Shown: positions 32,134-41,509 of the stretch, piece by piece
Layout of the letters: every line of letters starts with the position of its first letter
Position numbering within the stretch: the stretch's first letter is position 1
Source of the DNA: Microvirga sp. BSC39
GTDB taxonomy: Bacteria > Pseudomonadota > Alphaproteobacteria > Rhizobiales > Beijerinckiaceae
Length of the DNA stretch: 43,222 bases
Reading direction: 5' to 3'
Assembly: GCF_000739015.1 (NCBI RefSeq)
Contig: NZ_JPUG01000023.1
Location: forward strand, 1-43,222
Notes under the pieces: generated by a model
Seen by the model: the letters and a program-made list of their open reading frames with translations, nothing else
Told to the model about the DNA's origin: nothing
The model's database searches: none
Position numbers and translations under genes: made by a program

Positions 32134-33439
32134 GGTCTGTCGGAATTTCCGTGTAAGGGCCGGGTTCATCATCCCAGCCTGAAACGGCCTTTGAAGAGAA
32201 TGGCGAATTGCGCTTTCGCCATGCTCCACTCCCGTGGCGGCATCTTCCACTCTTTCTGAGTTTGCCTCAAGACCAGGAACAGCAGCTTGAACGCACTCTC
32301 GTCGGTGGGAAAGTGGCCTCGAGCCCGCACCGCCCGGCGCAATTTGGCATTGAGCGCCTCGATGGCATTGGTTGTGTAGATGATCCGGCGCACCGCGTCG
32401 GGAAAGGCAAAGAACGGGATCACCGCCGCCCAGTTGCGCCGCCAGGCGGCCGCGATGGCCTCATATTTGCGGCCCCAAGCCGAGGTTGCGAACGCCTCCA
32501 GGGCTGCCTGGCCGGCCGCGGCATCCTTGGCCCGGTAGACCTCCTTCAAGGCTCCGGCCACCGCTTTGCGATCCTTGTACGACACGAAGGCCAGCGACGA
32601 GCGGATCAGGTGCACGATGCAGGTCTGAACCTGGGTCTCGGGAAACACCGCCGTGATCGCCTCGGGAAAGCCCTTGAGACCATCCACCATGGCAATCAGC
32701 ACGTCCTCCACCCCGCGGGTCCGCAACTCGTTCATCACCCGCAGCCAGAACTTGGCCCCTTCGCTCTGCTCGATCCATAGCCCCAGGATCTCCTTGGCGC
32801 CGTCCGGCCGCACCCCGAGCGCCAGATAGACGGCCTTGTTGCGCACCGTGCCTTCATCGCGCACCTTGACCCGGATGGCATCGAAGAACACCAGGGTGTA
32901 GAGGGCCTCCAGGGGGCGGTTCTGCCACTCGGAGATCTCCTCCAGCACCGCGTCGGTGACCGCGCTGACCAGATCCGGCGAGACCTCGATGCCGTATAGC
33001 TCGCGCAGATGGCCTTGGATCTCACGCACGCTCATGCCGCGAGCGTACATCGACACGAGCTTCTCATCGAAGCCGGGAAAGCGGCGCTGGTACTTGGCGA
33101 TCAGCTGCGGATCGAAGGTGGCCAGCCGATCGCGCGGGATCGCCAAGTCGATCTTGCCGGTGTCGGTGAGCACGCTCTTGCGGCCATAGCCGTTGCGGGT
33201 GTTGCCGGCCTCGCTGTCCTGGCCGAGATGGTGGTCCATCTCGGCATTGAGCGCCCGCTCGGCGAGTGCCTTCTTCAGCGCGTCGAGCAGGCCATCCTTG
33301 GCAAAGGCCGATTGGGCGTCAGCGCCTCCCAGCAACTGATCGAGCAGGTGGTCGGGAATGCGGGGTTCCTTGCGGCGTGCCATGCGATGTCTCCCTCATG
33401 ATCATCGTAATGGCCCCACACGAAATTCCCGATAGTCCC
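32134..33439 (-). mobile_element. IS256-family insertion sequence (complete)
   Basis: The ends are imperfect inverted repeats: GGGTCTGTCGGAATTTCCGT at 32134 and, on the other strand from 33439, GGGACTATCGGGAATTTCGT. The element is 1306 bp with a single intact transposase. IS256 members normally duplicate 8-9 bases of target, but the flanks (CGGGGCAC before, CTCCGCGG after) do not match. This points to a recombination or deletion after insertion. Confidence 0.85.
32169..33383 (-). CDS. IS256-family (mutator type) transposase
   Basis: This 404-residue intact DDE transposase has the DDE residues expected in VFFDAIRVKVRDEGTVRN, IAMVDGLKGFPEAITAVFPE and NAIEALNAKLRRAVRARGHF. The N-terminal KALAERALNAEMDHHLG and GNTRNGYGRKSVLTDTGKID regions are standard for the family. 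GGGAGA lies 6 bases before ATG 33383. The large plus-strand frame at 32208-32780 is antisense. Confidence 0.95.
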   Translation of the reverse strand: MARRKEPRIPDHLLDQLLGGADAQSAFAKDGLLDALKKALAERALNAEMDHHLGQDSEAGNTRNGYGRKSVLTDTGKIDLAIPRDRLATFDPQLIAKYQRRFPGFDEKLVSMYARGMSVREIQGHLRELYGIEVSPDLVSAVTDAVLEEISEWQNRPLEALYTLVFFDAIRVKVRDEGTVRNKAVYLALGVRPDGAKEILGLWIEQSEGAKFWLRVMNELRTRGVEDVLIAMVDGLKGFPEAITAVFPETQVQTCIVHLIRSSLAFVSYKDRKAVAGALKEVYRAKDAAAGQAALEAFATSAWGRKYEAIAAAWRRNWAAVIPFFAFPDAVRRIIYTTNAIEALNAKLRRAVRARGHFPTDESAFKLLFLVLRQTQKEWKMPPREWSMAKAQFAILFKGRFRLG

Positions 33440-33542
33440 CTCCGCGGAGGGTTTTCAGCCGAACGCTGATGACCTCAGATCTCTCTATCTGTACTGCTTG
33501 CCCCTGCTCTTCGTTTGAATCTCACCTCGCACTGCCTTTCCC

Positions 33543-34086
33543 TCACCCGCCTCGGCCTTGCCGAATGCCTTGGAACAGTCGGTCCAAGGCAGCCTCAAGT
33601 CGAGGGTTTGGCTCTAACACGTATGGAGGAAGGTCGCTTTCCTTCCTGAACTCCCCATAGGCACAGAGGTTTCCGATACGCCTGTGGCTTCGGGGGATTT
33701 AGGCGGAGGGGCTCAAAATTTGAACGTAGAAGACCTTTTAGGAGTTGAGGGCCCAGGGACCTCCGCTCGCTGGAATGCCTGCCACGGGCAGCCGCTTCGC
33801 GTCTGTTCGCGGTAATGAAGGCATTGGCAGGAGCGCAGTCGCTCCGAACCAGGAGAGGATCGGCTTGCGGCACAGCTCGCCGTTACTGGTCTTTTTGTGG
33901 GTCGATCCGCTGGCAATCGCTCGATCCAGAGACCCGACTGCCTCGAGGGTGCGGAATGCGCCCCTGATCCTGTCTTCGGTCAGCCGCAGGTCTGGATGAG
34001 TTGTAAGCGCTCGCCGATCAACAGAGAAGGCATCCCTTCCGAACTTGACATATTTTGGAAAGGATGCAGCGAAATGAGGGTCTATC
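33543..34086 (-). pseudogene. conserved hypothetical protein, broken by two frameshifts
   Basis: Minus-strand reading in three successive frames gives FAASFPKYVKFGRDAFSVDR, PDLRLTEDRIRGAFRTLEAV and LCRKPILSWFG. After a shift near 33850 it gives NAFITANRREAAARGRHSSE, and after another near 33660 EFRKESDLPPYVLEPNPRLE with RLFQGIRQGRG to TGA 33543. The order and spacing match a hypothetical protein family I recall from mobile regions of Hyphomicrobiales, with a winged-helix-like LTEDRIRGAxRTLExxG segment. No start codon survives clearly. It lies between the IS256 element and the glucanase. Confidence 0.5.
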
Positions 34087-34142
34087 GTCCCCCAATTGTC
34101 GACAACGGTTCACATCAATGCATAGAACGATCTCAGCCTGAA

Positions 34143-36926
34143 TCAGATGACAAAGATGTCCTTGTGGCTCAAGCCCAAACCCTTTTTCAGCAGAGCTATC
34201 TCAAGTCCTTCGTACTTGCCGCCTGAACCGTCTGCATCGTACAAAAGGTGTCCCGTCTTCTTGTTGTAGATGATGTAATCGTCGCTGTCCTTCGCCTTAT
34301 CGATCGCAAAGAAGCTTTTGTTCAACGGCTCCGGCGCAGCATCAGAGCCCTTCTTGCCCAGCTTAGTAAAGATCTTATTGTCAAGCCAAATGCTGTCATC
34401 GGCGACGTTGAAGTCTGTGATGGTATCCAAGTTGGTCTTCTTGTTCGCTTTTGTATCGAACACGAAGGCGTCATTACCTGCCCCACCCGTCAGTATATCC
34501 TTGCCGGTTGAACCCCAAAGCCGGTCATTACCACCTTTGCCTGACAGAGTGTCATTCTCGCCACGACCCTTAAACTCATTGTTCTCCGCACCGCCAACCA
34601 TTAGGTCCTTTTTCGACGTGCCGGCTTGAGTGACAAGGCTGGCGAAAGGCTCATTAACACCTTGAATGGTCACCGTGACCGTCTTGGAGGCACTGCCATC
34701 GATTGACCGAACCTGGAAGGTGTCGGTCAGTTGCTGACCAGCGTTGAGAGTTTGAATTGCACTCTGGGCATTATCCGCAGAGTACGTCCAGCTGCCATCA
34801 GCGGCGATAACAAACTTACCAAGCGTTGAAGTCAGAATAGCAGCCTGCACTCCCGCCTGTCCGGCATCTAGGTCAGTCACTATCAGTTTGCCGGCAGTCC
34901 TTAGAATCGAGCCAGAATCTTCAACAACCGTGCGGGCAATGTCGCCGGTGATCACTGCAACTTGGTTAAACGCAGGTTTTGCTGTGGTGAGGGGTTGTGT
35001 GGTGGTAGATGCCGTATCGTCGACGAGCGACACCGGATTGAAGAAAGCGAACTGCTCTGCAGAGAACTTATCGATGGTGGTATTCGCAAACTTGAGTGCC
35101 TGATCAGCATCAAGCCGCAGGATCACATCGGCTCCGACTTGGGTGAGGAAGGGCTTTACATCCTCGAAATGACGGAAGTGGAAGCCATCAAGGTACACCT
35201 TGTCGGTGTTGCCGACCACGTTGCTGAAATCCAAGATTGTGTCATTGCCGTCCCCATTCTGAATTTTGAACACGTCGGTACCAAGGCCGCCCTTCAGGAC
35301 ATCATTTCCGCCATTGCCATCATACTCTTGGTACTGCCCGACCCCGCCCTCAATCCAATTGTCTAGCGCATTGCCGTTGACGATGCGGCTCCAGTCGTTC
35401 CCAAGCCTCACCTTCTGCTGCGTCGCAGACAGAGTGTTGGAGTAGTTCCACAGAGTCACAGCCCCGGTGCCATTGACCGTGCCGAAGGCCAGCTCAGAGA
35501 GCGGCACCCACGATGAGGGCACTTGGGTGATTACAGGATGATCCACGGGCAGCTGATAGGCGCGGATGTAGTCGATCTTCATCTCGGCTGGGAAAATGGT
35601 GTCCGCGCCGGGAGTGCCGGCCCAGCCACCTACCGCAAGGTTGGCGATCATATACATGGGCTGATGCATATCGGAGGGTGTTGCCGTCTCGAATACTTTC
35701 ACACCATCGAAGTACCACGTGATTTTGTCCCTGGCCCAGCTGACGCCATAGCTGTGATAGCCGCCGGAGGTATCCACGACGCCGGAGGCAACGCCCACCG
35801 ATTTGTGCGAGCCGGTCTCCTTTGTGTGCACGGTCGTGTGAAGGACGTTGGGATCGCCTCCCAGAACCTCCATGATGTCAAGTTCCGGTGGCCAGTCACC
35901 GTTGATCGGTAGCATCCAGAAGGCCGGCCACAGACCACTACCAGCGGGCAGCTCGGCACGCATCTCGAAATAGCCGTACTGCATGGAGAACGACTGCTCG
36001 GAGGTGATCACGCCTGATGTGTAGGGCAGATTGTTGATCTGTGCCTGAACCTCAGGGGAGGCCTTCTGGGCGGTGATGGTGAGAGCGCCGTCGGCAACCG
36101 AGAAAGGGTTGAGGCCAAGGTTCTTGTAGCTTGGATCAACATAGAACTGCTGCTCATTGTTTCCGCTGAGAGTTCTGTCTCCCCAGAAGTAAGTGGTCTT
36201 CCAGGTTCCAGACGTGCCGTTGAAGAGGGACAGGCTTGTGTTGAACTCTTCTGAGAACAACAGCTTGAATCCGCTGGTATCGATGGAGAGAGCGAAGTTG
36301 TCGGCCGTGAACTGAGAGATCGTCTGGTTGCGGAAGACGAGAACTTCACCTCCCCCTAGGTCCATCCGCACGTCGGCTCCGACCTGGACCATCGCGTTCT
36401 TGACGGAGGCCAGCGTGGTGAAACCGTAATTCATGAGGCGCAGGACATCCCCACCTGCACCCGCCTGGAAATCGACAATGACATCGCTTCCATTGCCTTT
36501 GGACACAATGAAGGTATCGGAGCCGCTGCCGCCGATTAGGATGTCGTTGCCTTCACGACCATCAAGGGTTTGCCGTCCAGCGCCGCCTGCAATGATGTTG
36601 TTCAGGGAATTACCGTAGCCATAACGCAGATCCCCGTTTACCGACAGGTGCTCAATGTTCTCCGGCAGAACATAATTCATCCAAGTGACGAGCGTGTCAT
36701 CACCGCCGCCAGATTGTTCAATAAGCTTAGTAGACCAAGATTTGATGTAATATGTATCATCGCCGACGCCGCCGGTGAGCGTCACCCCAGCTTTGTTTTC
36801 GTCCCAAAGGGCATCATTACCGGTTGTTCCAGAAAGTACTTGCTGATCAGCACGTGCAAAAAAGTGCTTCGAGACTGTAGAGTTGTTGCCAACCGCGACA
36901 CCGAGTGCGTTGATATACTGCGCCAT
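34143..36926 (-). CDS. secreted RTX-GH16 endo-beta-glucanase
   Basis: This 927-residue protein has RTX-type Ca-binding nonapeptides at about 105-160 (LDGREGNDILIGGSGSDTFI) and a GH16 domain at about 222-458. The catalytic motif is ELDIMEV: E348 nucleophile, E353 acid/base, and D350 between. Another RTX-like block follows after 500 (DNWIEGGVGQYQEYDGNGGN), then a VCBS/cadherin-like repeat (about 680-780) and a last RTX block (FKGRGENDTLSGKGGNDRLW). There is no N-terminal signal peptide, so export by a type I system through the C-terminus is expected, as for rhizobial ExsH/PlyA glycanases that trim exopolysaccharide. GGGGG precedes ATG 36926. The exporter is not in the window. Confidence 0.9.
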   Translation of the reverse strand: MAQYINALGVAVGNNSTVSKHFFARADQQVLSGTTGNDALWDENKAGVTLTGGVGDDTYYIKSWSTKLIEQSGGGDDTLVTWMNYVLPENIEHLSVNGDLRYGYGNSLNNIIAGGAGRQTLDGREGNDILIGGSGSDTFIVSKGNGSDVIVDFQAGAGGDVLRLMNYGFTTLASVKNAMVQVGADVRMDLGGGEVLVFRNQTISQFTADNFALSIDTSGFKLLFSEEFNTSLSLFNGTSGTWKTTYFWGDRTLSGNNEQQFYVDPSYKNLGLNPFSVADGALTITAQKASPEVQAQINNLPYTSGVITSEQSFSMQYGYFEMRAELPAGSGLWPAFWMLPINGDWPPELDIMEVLGGDPNVLHTTVHTKETGSHKSVGVASGVVDTSGGYHSYGVSWARDKITWYFDGVKVFETATPSDMHQPMYMIANLAVGGWAGTPGADTIFPAEMKIDYIRAYQLPVDHPVITQVPSSWVPLSELAFGTVNGTGAVTLWNYSNTLSATQQKVRLGNDWSRIVNGNALDNWIEGGVGQYQEYDGNGGNDVLKGGLGTDVFKIQNGDGNDTILDFSNVVGNTDKVYLDGFHFRHFEDVKPFLTQVGADVILRLDADQALKFANTTIDKFSAEQFAFFNPVSLVDDTASTTTQPLTTAKPAFNQVAVITGDIARTVVEDSGSILRTAGKLIVTDLDAGQAGVQAAILTSTLGKFVIAADGSWTYSADNAQSAIQTLNAGQQLTDTFQVRSIDGSASKTVTVTIQGVNEPFASLVTQAGTSKKDLMVGGAENNEFKGRGENDTLSGKGGNDRLWGSTGKDILTGGAGNDAFVFDTKANKKTNLDTITDFNVADDSIWLDNKIFTKLGKKGSDAAPEPLNKSFFAIDKAKDSDDYIIYNKKTGHLLYDADGSGGKYEGLEIALLKKGLGLSHKDIFVI

Positions 36927-37252
36927 TTCGAGCCCCCATGTTCGATCAGGGTTGCGCAGCCCAGTCACCTCCGTGCGCCGAATTTAGGCGTCGGTTGTTG
37001 CCCGCTTTATGCGGCCACTTACTGGTCTACTCTCTTATTAACCCTACTCGCTGTCCAAAAATAACCTGATGTGTTTTTTTGGAGGAAGCAGGGAACGACC
37101 GCAATTCGACCAAGCAGACTAGACTGTTTGGTTCATTGCGCATCGCCGCATCGACTCTGCGGCATTACTTTATGAGACCTGTGCGCGCGTAGCTCGACCT
37201 TTGGCGGGTTGGATGCTTCAATAGAGCGGCTGGACATGACGGGAGCGGTCCC
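36927..37252. other. promoter region of the glucanase and left edge of an IS5 copy
   Basis: No gene is seen in this 326-base gap. It contains an AT-rich segment near 37035-37080 (with TGTTTTTTT) that could serve the minus-strand glucanase promoter, and must include the left end of the IS5-type element that starts near 37200. The IS end could not be fixed by eye. Confidence 0.4.
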
Positions 37253-38196
37253 ATGGCACGCCGTCAGATTGGGCAGGAAGTCTTCGCGTTCATCGCAGAT
37301 CCGATCTCTCACCGCTCATCTCTGGACCGACTGTCGTTGCTGATCGACTGGCCCTCTGTTGATCGCCGCTTGGTCGACATCTACGCCGCGGCCAAAGACG
37401 AACCCGCCTGGCCGCCGCTGACCCTGTTCCGTGCCCTGCTGCTGGCGGTCTGGCACGACCCCTCCCATGTAAGGCTGGCTGAGGCGTTGGAGGACCGCGC
37501 CTCGTTCCGGCGCTTCTGCGGGTTCGCCGCCCATGGGCCTACGCCAGAGCGCACCGCCTTCGTGCGCTTCCGGCGCGAGCTGGTCCTGCGCGGTCTTGAC
37601 AAGATGCTGTTCGATGAGGTGACGCACCAGCTCAGAACCCAATCGGTTATTATCAAACAGTGCACGCTGATTGATGCAACCGTGATTGCCTCGGCGACTT
37701 ACCGGGATACCGAGGCCGCCTGGGCCGGCACAAGCGGCGCGAGGCGATTCACGGCTTCAAGGCTCATCTCGCGGCCGATGCCGATACGGCTCTCGTAGAA
37801 GATCTCGTGTTCACACCCGGCAACGTCCACGATGGCCGAACTGGAGGTGAGGCCCTGCCGGAGAACCCTTGAGATGTGTACCCCGATAGCGCGTACCGCG
37901 GAACACCTTTTGCCTCTGCGGTGCAGGCCAAAGGCTGACGCCCACAGGTGGTCCAAACTGGCGTGTGAGGTCGTCCGGCTGGGGGCAAAGTGCGGCAACT
38001 GCGGGCTTGGAACCATCATGTCCAACACGTGCGCTGCCGGATTGAGAAAATATTCGGCCCCTGGAAACGCAGCTACGGCTTGCGGCGCATGCGCTGGCTC
38101 GGACTGGCCAAAGCAGCCCTGCAGGTCAGACTGACAGCCATCGCCTACAACATGAAGCGAACGGCTGTGATCTTGAGGATGCCGGAGGCTGCCTGA
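37253..38196 (+). pseudogene. IS5-family transposase, frameshifted
   Basis: ATG 37253 starts MARRQIGQEVFAFIADPISH and reads the N-terminal InsH-type domain (LVDIYAAAKDEPAWPPLTLF, FRRFCGFAAHGPTPERTAFV) and the first catalytic Asp region (LIDATVIASATY). Near 37730 the frame shifts. HGFKAHLAADADTALVEDLV and FTPGNVHDGRTGG continue in the next frame. DSAYRG and the C-terminal RCRIEKIFGPWKRSYGLRRM follow after further shifts to 38196. The order is complete but the product cannot be made. The IS is dead unless supplied in trans. Confidence 0.8.
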
Positions 38197-38335
38197 TCAG
38201 GGGCGAAGTGCGCCTGGAGATACCCTAAAGAAGAGCAAAGCACCTTGAAGCTGTCGGTCTCACAGAAAAGACGTGGAGGACATCTCTCATGATCATCAAA
38301 GCCGCAGTTTGGACATCCGCGCACAGGTCTCATAA

Positions 38336-38539
38336 CTCAACCTGATCGCACCCTGGCAGAAGATCCTGCGCTCCCTGGCATTGGCAGGCCGGCGGTTTGA
38401 GAGCTGGGACGAGATCGTCGATGCGATCTACGGCGCCACCGTCTACTGGAATGCGCACTGCCATCCCTTCGTCTGGGGTAAACGCCGCCATCGGCCTCGC
38501 CGCTCACCCGGTATCGCCCTGCTGCCCAAGGCAGCATGA
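38336..38539 (+). pseudogene. IS630-family transposase C-terminal fragment
   Basis: Codons from CTC 38336 to TGA 38537-38539 read [40 protein letters not shown] and [17 protein letters not shown]. This is the end of IS630-type transposases of Methylobacteriaceae; the catalytic Glu expected in LNLIEPWW is Ala here. A TAA stands directly upstream, so the fragment has no start. It differs from the complete IS630 copy at 39941-40992. Confidence 0.6.
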
Positions 38540-38921
38540 CTTACTGGATGCACCACTTCGGTAAGGAGCCCATATTCTGTCCGCGGAGTCGCTGCCGTCT
38601 CTCCCATCTGGAGGTGCACCGTTCGCAGATAGTTGGACCATCGCGAAACTTCATAGCCGACGTGGTATCTGCCAGCATTGCTGTAAGGCACCGCTTCCCT
38701 GCCTGGACTGGACCGACAGCACCTGCAACGTGCCCGAACGCCTCCGCGACAGTTTAAAGTGTGACGCATAGGACGAACGCCGCATCGATCATTGGCATTC
38801 TCTGCGTAGCCCTTAGTCTGTAATGACACAAGCACCGATGTGACTAAGTTGAGCGTTGCCTTAAGTGCATTCCACCGCTATTGACGATTGTCTCATATAT
38901 GGTAATCGCTGGAGTAATCTC
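38540..38921. other. stretch without a firm gene, upstream of the acyltransferase
   Basis: A minus-strand frame of 130 codons at 38443-38835 overlaps the IS630 fragment but has no ribosome binding site and no recognised motif. The stretch is probably mobile-element debris. The last 100 bases are AT-richer and should contain the promoter of the acyltransferase. Confidence 0.4.
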
Positions 38922-39941
38922 TTGCAGATTTTGTCAGTTCAGTATCTACGCGGGCTCGCTGCAAGTGCAGTTGTATTATTTCATGCTGGATTAATTTACA
39001 ATTTGAATTTTGGTCTAGGCAACGCAGGAGTTGACATATTTTTTGTCATCAGCGGGCTCATAATGTGGATTGTAAGCAATCAAAAAAATGATACGCCTAA
39101 GCAATTTATTATCCAGAGAACTATTCGAATAGTACCACTCTATTGGTCAGTCACGATTTTTTTAACAATTGCGGCGGCGGCCCGACCAAATTTGTTTCCT
39201 CTTGAACGCCCGGCCCCTTGGCATGTACTTCAGTCACTTTTATTCATTCCTCACGTCGCGCCAAATGGCAAAGTACATCCAATCCTTATACAAGGCTGGA
39301 CGCTGAACTACGAAATGTTCTTCTACAGCCTGTTCGCGCTGATTTTATTCCTTCCTGTGCGGTTTCGGCTGATCGGCTTCACGGCGCTGATTGGTAGCCT
39401 CGTGCTTCTGGGGAGTGCGGTTGCCCCGACTAATACGCTTGCAGCCACGTATACATCCCCATTACTTATAGAGTTCTTAGTAGGTATTTGGCTTGGCAAG
39501 GCTTTGACTAGCGCGAAGCTTCCAAGTAGAGGCGGCGCAAGTACATTGCTGATAAGCGGAGTTTTCATGTTGTTTTGCTCGCATTGGCTTGAGAACCTTA
39601 CTCAGGAGCGTCTTCTCATTTGGGGGCTTCCCGCTGCATGTATTGTTGCAGGTTCGATCGCTCTTGAGCAACGAGGATTAGTACCCACCATTCCGGTGCT
39701 AAAGTTTCTAGGAGATGCGTCATATTCGATATATCTCGCCCATTCCTTCGGCTTTCTAGGTGTTGCGATAATCGTTGAGAAGCTCGGGTTAGCAGGTCAA
39801 GGCACAGGAAATTTTCTCGTGACAACCGTAGGCGGGTTTGCGGCGGGAATCCTCTGCTTTTTACTAGTAGAGAGGCCTATCACCAGCTTCATCCGCAAAA
39901 TCAGGTCAGGCCCTCACCGTTCGGTGCAACGGATGGCTTAG
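38922..39941 (+). CDS. acyltransferase 3 family membrane protein (ExoZ-like)
   Basis: This 339-residue protein has about ten membrane helices. Acyltransferase 3 motifs are the catalytic-type His in VVLFHAGLIYN, GVDIFFVISGLIMW and RTIRIVPLYW; QGWTLNYEMFFY and SIYLAHS follow. The pattern is that of ExoZ-type enzymes that acetylate exopolysaccharide sugars. The start is taken as TTG 38922, with GGAG 7 bases upstream, giving QILSVQYLRGLAAS at the N-terminus as in relatives; GTG 38865 is the only longer option. GC content is lower than in most of the window, suggesting horizontal origin. An IS630 copy sits exactly at its stop codon without changing the protein. Confidence 0.82.
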   Translation: MQILSVQYLRGLAASAVVLFHAGLIYNLNFGLGNAGVDIFFVISGLIMWIVSNQKNDTPKQFIIQRTIRIVPLYWSVTIFLTIAAAARPNLFPLERPAPWHVLQSLLFIPHVAPNGKVHPILIQGWTLNYEMFFYSLFALILFLPVRFRLIGFTALIGSLVLLGSAVAPTNTLAATYTSPLLIEFLVGIWLGKALTSAKLPSRGGASTLLISGVFMLFCSHWLENLTQERLLIWGLPAACIVAGSIALEQRGLVPTIPVLKFLGDASYSIYLAHSFGFLGVAIIVEKLGLAGQGTGNFLVTTVGGFAAGILCFLLVERPITSFIRKIRSGPHRSVQRMA

Positions 39942-39953
39942 AGCATCGGACGG

Positions 39954-40583
39954 TTAAACGGACGCATATCCGGCGGCCTTGAGGAAGTTCCAGCATTCTT
40001 GCGGCTCAAACAAATTGCAGATGTCGCCGAGGCCGCGCCAGAGCGCGTCAAAGGTGCGGGCCTCGGCCTTGCGCAGGTGTGCCTTGATCTTAGCGAAGGC
40101 CTGCTCAATCGGATTGAAATCGGGCGAATAAGCCGGCAGGAACAGGAACCAGGTGCCTCGCTGTTTCAGACACTGGGCGGCCTTTTCACTCTTGTGGACC
40201 GCCAGGTTGTCGAGGATTACCACGTCACCTTTGTGCAGGCTCGGCGCGAGTTGTGTCTCGATGTAAGCCTCAAACGCCAACCGGGTGATCGGGCCATCAA
40301 TGACCCACAGGGCACACAGCTCATGGCACCGTAGCCCTGCGATGAACGTGTGGATTTTCCAGTGGCCAAAGGGAGCGCTCATGCGCAGCCGCTGCCCTTT
40401 GCGCGATCGTCCGCGCAGGCGCGTCATCTTGGTGTTGACGTACGTCTCGTCCAGGAACACGAGCCGGTGTGGCTCCTGGCGCATGCGGGGCTGACGCTGG
40501 GTCTGCCAGACCCGGCGCTCATTGCGCACATCGGCGCGTGCGCACTCCGCCGCCATCAGGTGTTGTTTTATACGTGAAGCCAT
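39954..40583 (-). CDS. IS630-family transposase, catalytic part (OrfB)
   Basis: The DDE domain shows [20 protein letters not shown] (first Asp), [20 protein letters not shown] (second Asp) and [20 protein letters not shown] (Glu). It overlaps the N-terminal frame 40519-40911, and a +1 shift in the TATAAAACAACACC region (about 40560-40575) would join the two. Whether that is programmed or a mutation cannot be told here. It has no good ribosome binding site of its own, favouring a frameshift product. Confidence 0.85.
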   Translation of the reverse strand: MASRIKQHLMAAECARADVRNERRVWQTQRQPRMRQEPHRLVFLDETYVNTKMTRLRGRSRKGQRLRMSAPFGHWKIHTFIAGLRCHELCALWVIDGPITRLAFEAYIETQLAPSLHKGDVVILDNLAVHKSEKAAQCLKQRGTWFLFLPAYSPDFNPIEQAFAKIKAHLRKAEARTFDALWRGLGDICNLFEPQECWNFLKAAGYASV

Positions 40584-40911
40584 GTCGGCACAGAAAGCGC
40601 GAGAGCATTGCGGGGGCAGCCACGACCCCGTGTTCCTGCAGCAGCCGGGCCGCCAGCTCGGGCATGGTGATGGCGGGCTCAGCCTCGACCGTCTCGATCA
40701 GGAAGGTCTCATAAGCCACCAGCTTGCCGCGTCCCGGCGGGCGGCCTTGCCGGGCCGGTGCCGGCGAGCCGGTGTCCCGCGTTCGCCGCACGGGCTTGAT
40801 GGCGAAGCTCTCGCTGACGTCAAAATGCTGGGCTGCCGCCCGGCAGGAATGACCGGCCGCGACAAAGTCAGCCACCCGCACCCGCAGATCGAGAGAATAG
40901 CAGTGACCCAT
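40519..40911 (-). CDS. IS630-family transposase, DNA-binding part (OrfA)
   Basis: This 130-residue frame starts [20 protein letters not shown]. It contains the first helix-turn-helix ([20 protein letters not shown]), a basic linker (GRPPGRGKL) and the second winged-helix ([20 protein letters not shown]). The last about 14 codons are in a frame unlike the family; the true continuation is in 39954-40583. A GGGAGG lies just before the ATG at 40911. Confidence 0.8.
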   Translation of the reverse strand: MGHCYSLDLRVRVADFVAAGHSCRAAAQHFDVSESFAIKPVRRTRDTGSPAPARQGRPPGRGKLVAYETFLIETVEAEPAITMPELAARLLQEHGVVAAPAMLSRFLCRHGFTYKTTPDGGGVRTRRCAQ

Positions 40912-40994
40912 GATCCACCTCCCGTTCCAGAGAGTGAATCACAGATCGCGCCAGCCCAAAACCCCGGGAGTCGAATTTCGCGTCCGGTGCTCTA

Positions 40995-41509
40995 GGTACT
41001 CGGACACGCCAGCGCACAATGAGCTGGGCCGCTCGCCACTATCGACCCGGCTCAGCGGGTACGGAACGCTACTTGGCACTATTCTCATGCGCCAGAAGAT
41101 CGCTTCAAACGCTCTGCCGGGGACTTGTACTTCGTATGGCCTGCTCAGCGAAAGGCTCCAGCCTCGGCCATTGCGCTTCCGGCAGCATGACTCCCCTTAC
41201 AGGGAGCGCAAGTAAAGCCTAATAGGGCCGGGTCGATCCCGTAAGTTTGAGTCCTGCAGAGGATCTTTGGCATAGACAACCCGCATGGCAGCACCGCTCC
41301 CGAATCACTGGGGCACAAGGGCGATGCGTTCTATAATCGAGCGATTTAGTTTGCAAGTAAGAATTCCTACCTACAAAGAACCTTACATATGCCTAACAGT
41401 GCTATACAGCATCTCGGCAAACTTGGGTATTTCCACCAACAGCTGCCTTTTACCAGGGCCGCATAATAAATCCGAAGGCAAACATTCTAACCCTCAACAG
41501 GAGCTTCAC
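40995..41509. other. stretch without a firm gene
   Basis: Several short plus-strand frames exist (for example 41019-41222), but none has a ribosome binding site or a recognisable fold. The frame of the following RTX gene is open back to 41285, but the 75 extra residues look non-coding and AT-rich. The RTX gene promoter probably lies in the AT-rich part at 41330-41480. Confidence 0.4.

Larger units (their letters stand above)
39941..40992 (-). mobile_element. IS630-family insertion sequence
   Basis: The element is 1052 bp, bounded by TA on both sides (39939-39940 and 40993-40994), the target duplication of the IS630/Tc1 group. Its ends are inverted repeats: GAGCATCGGACG at the left and GAGCACCGGACG read inward from the right, with one mismatch. 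It carries two overlapping transposase frames on the minus strand. Confidence 0.85.

Noticed and set aside
32208..32780. 190-codon plus-strand open frame
   Set aside because: It is antisense to the IS256 transposase.
38443..38835. 130-codon minus-strand open frame
   Set aside because: It overlaps the IS630 fragment antisense and has no start signal or recognised motif.
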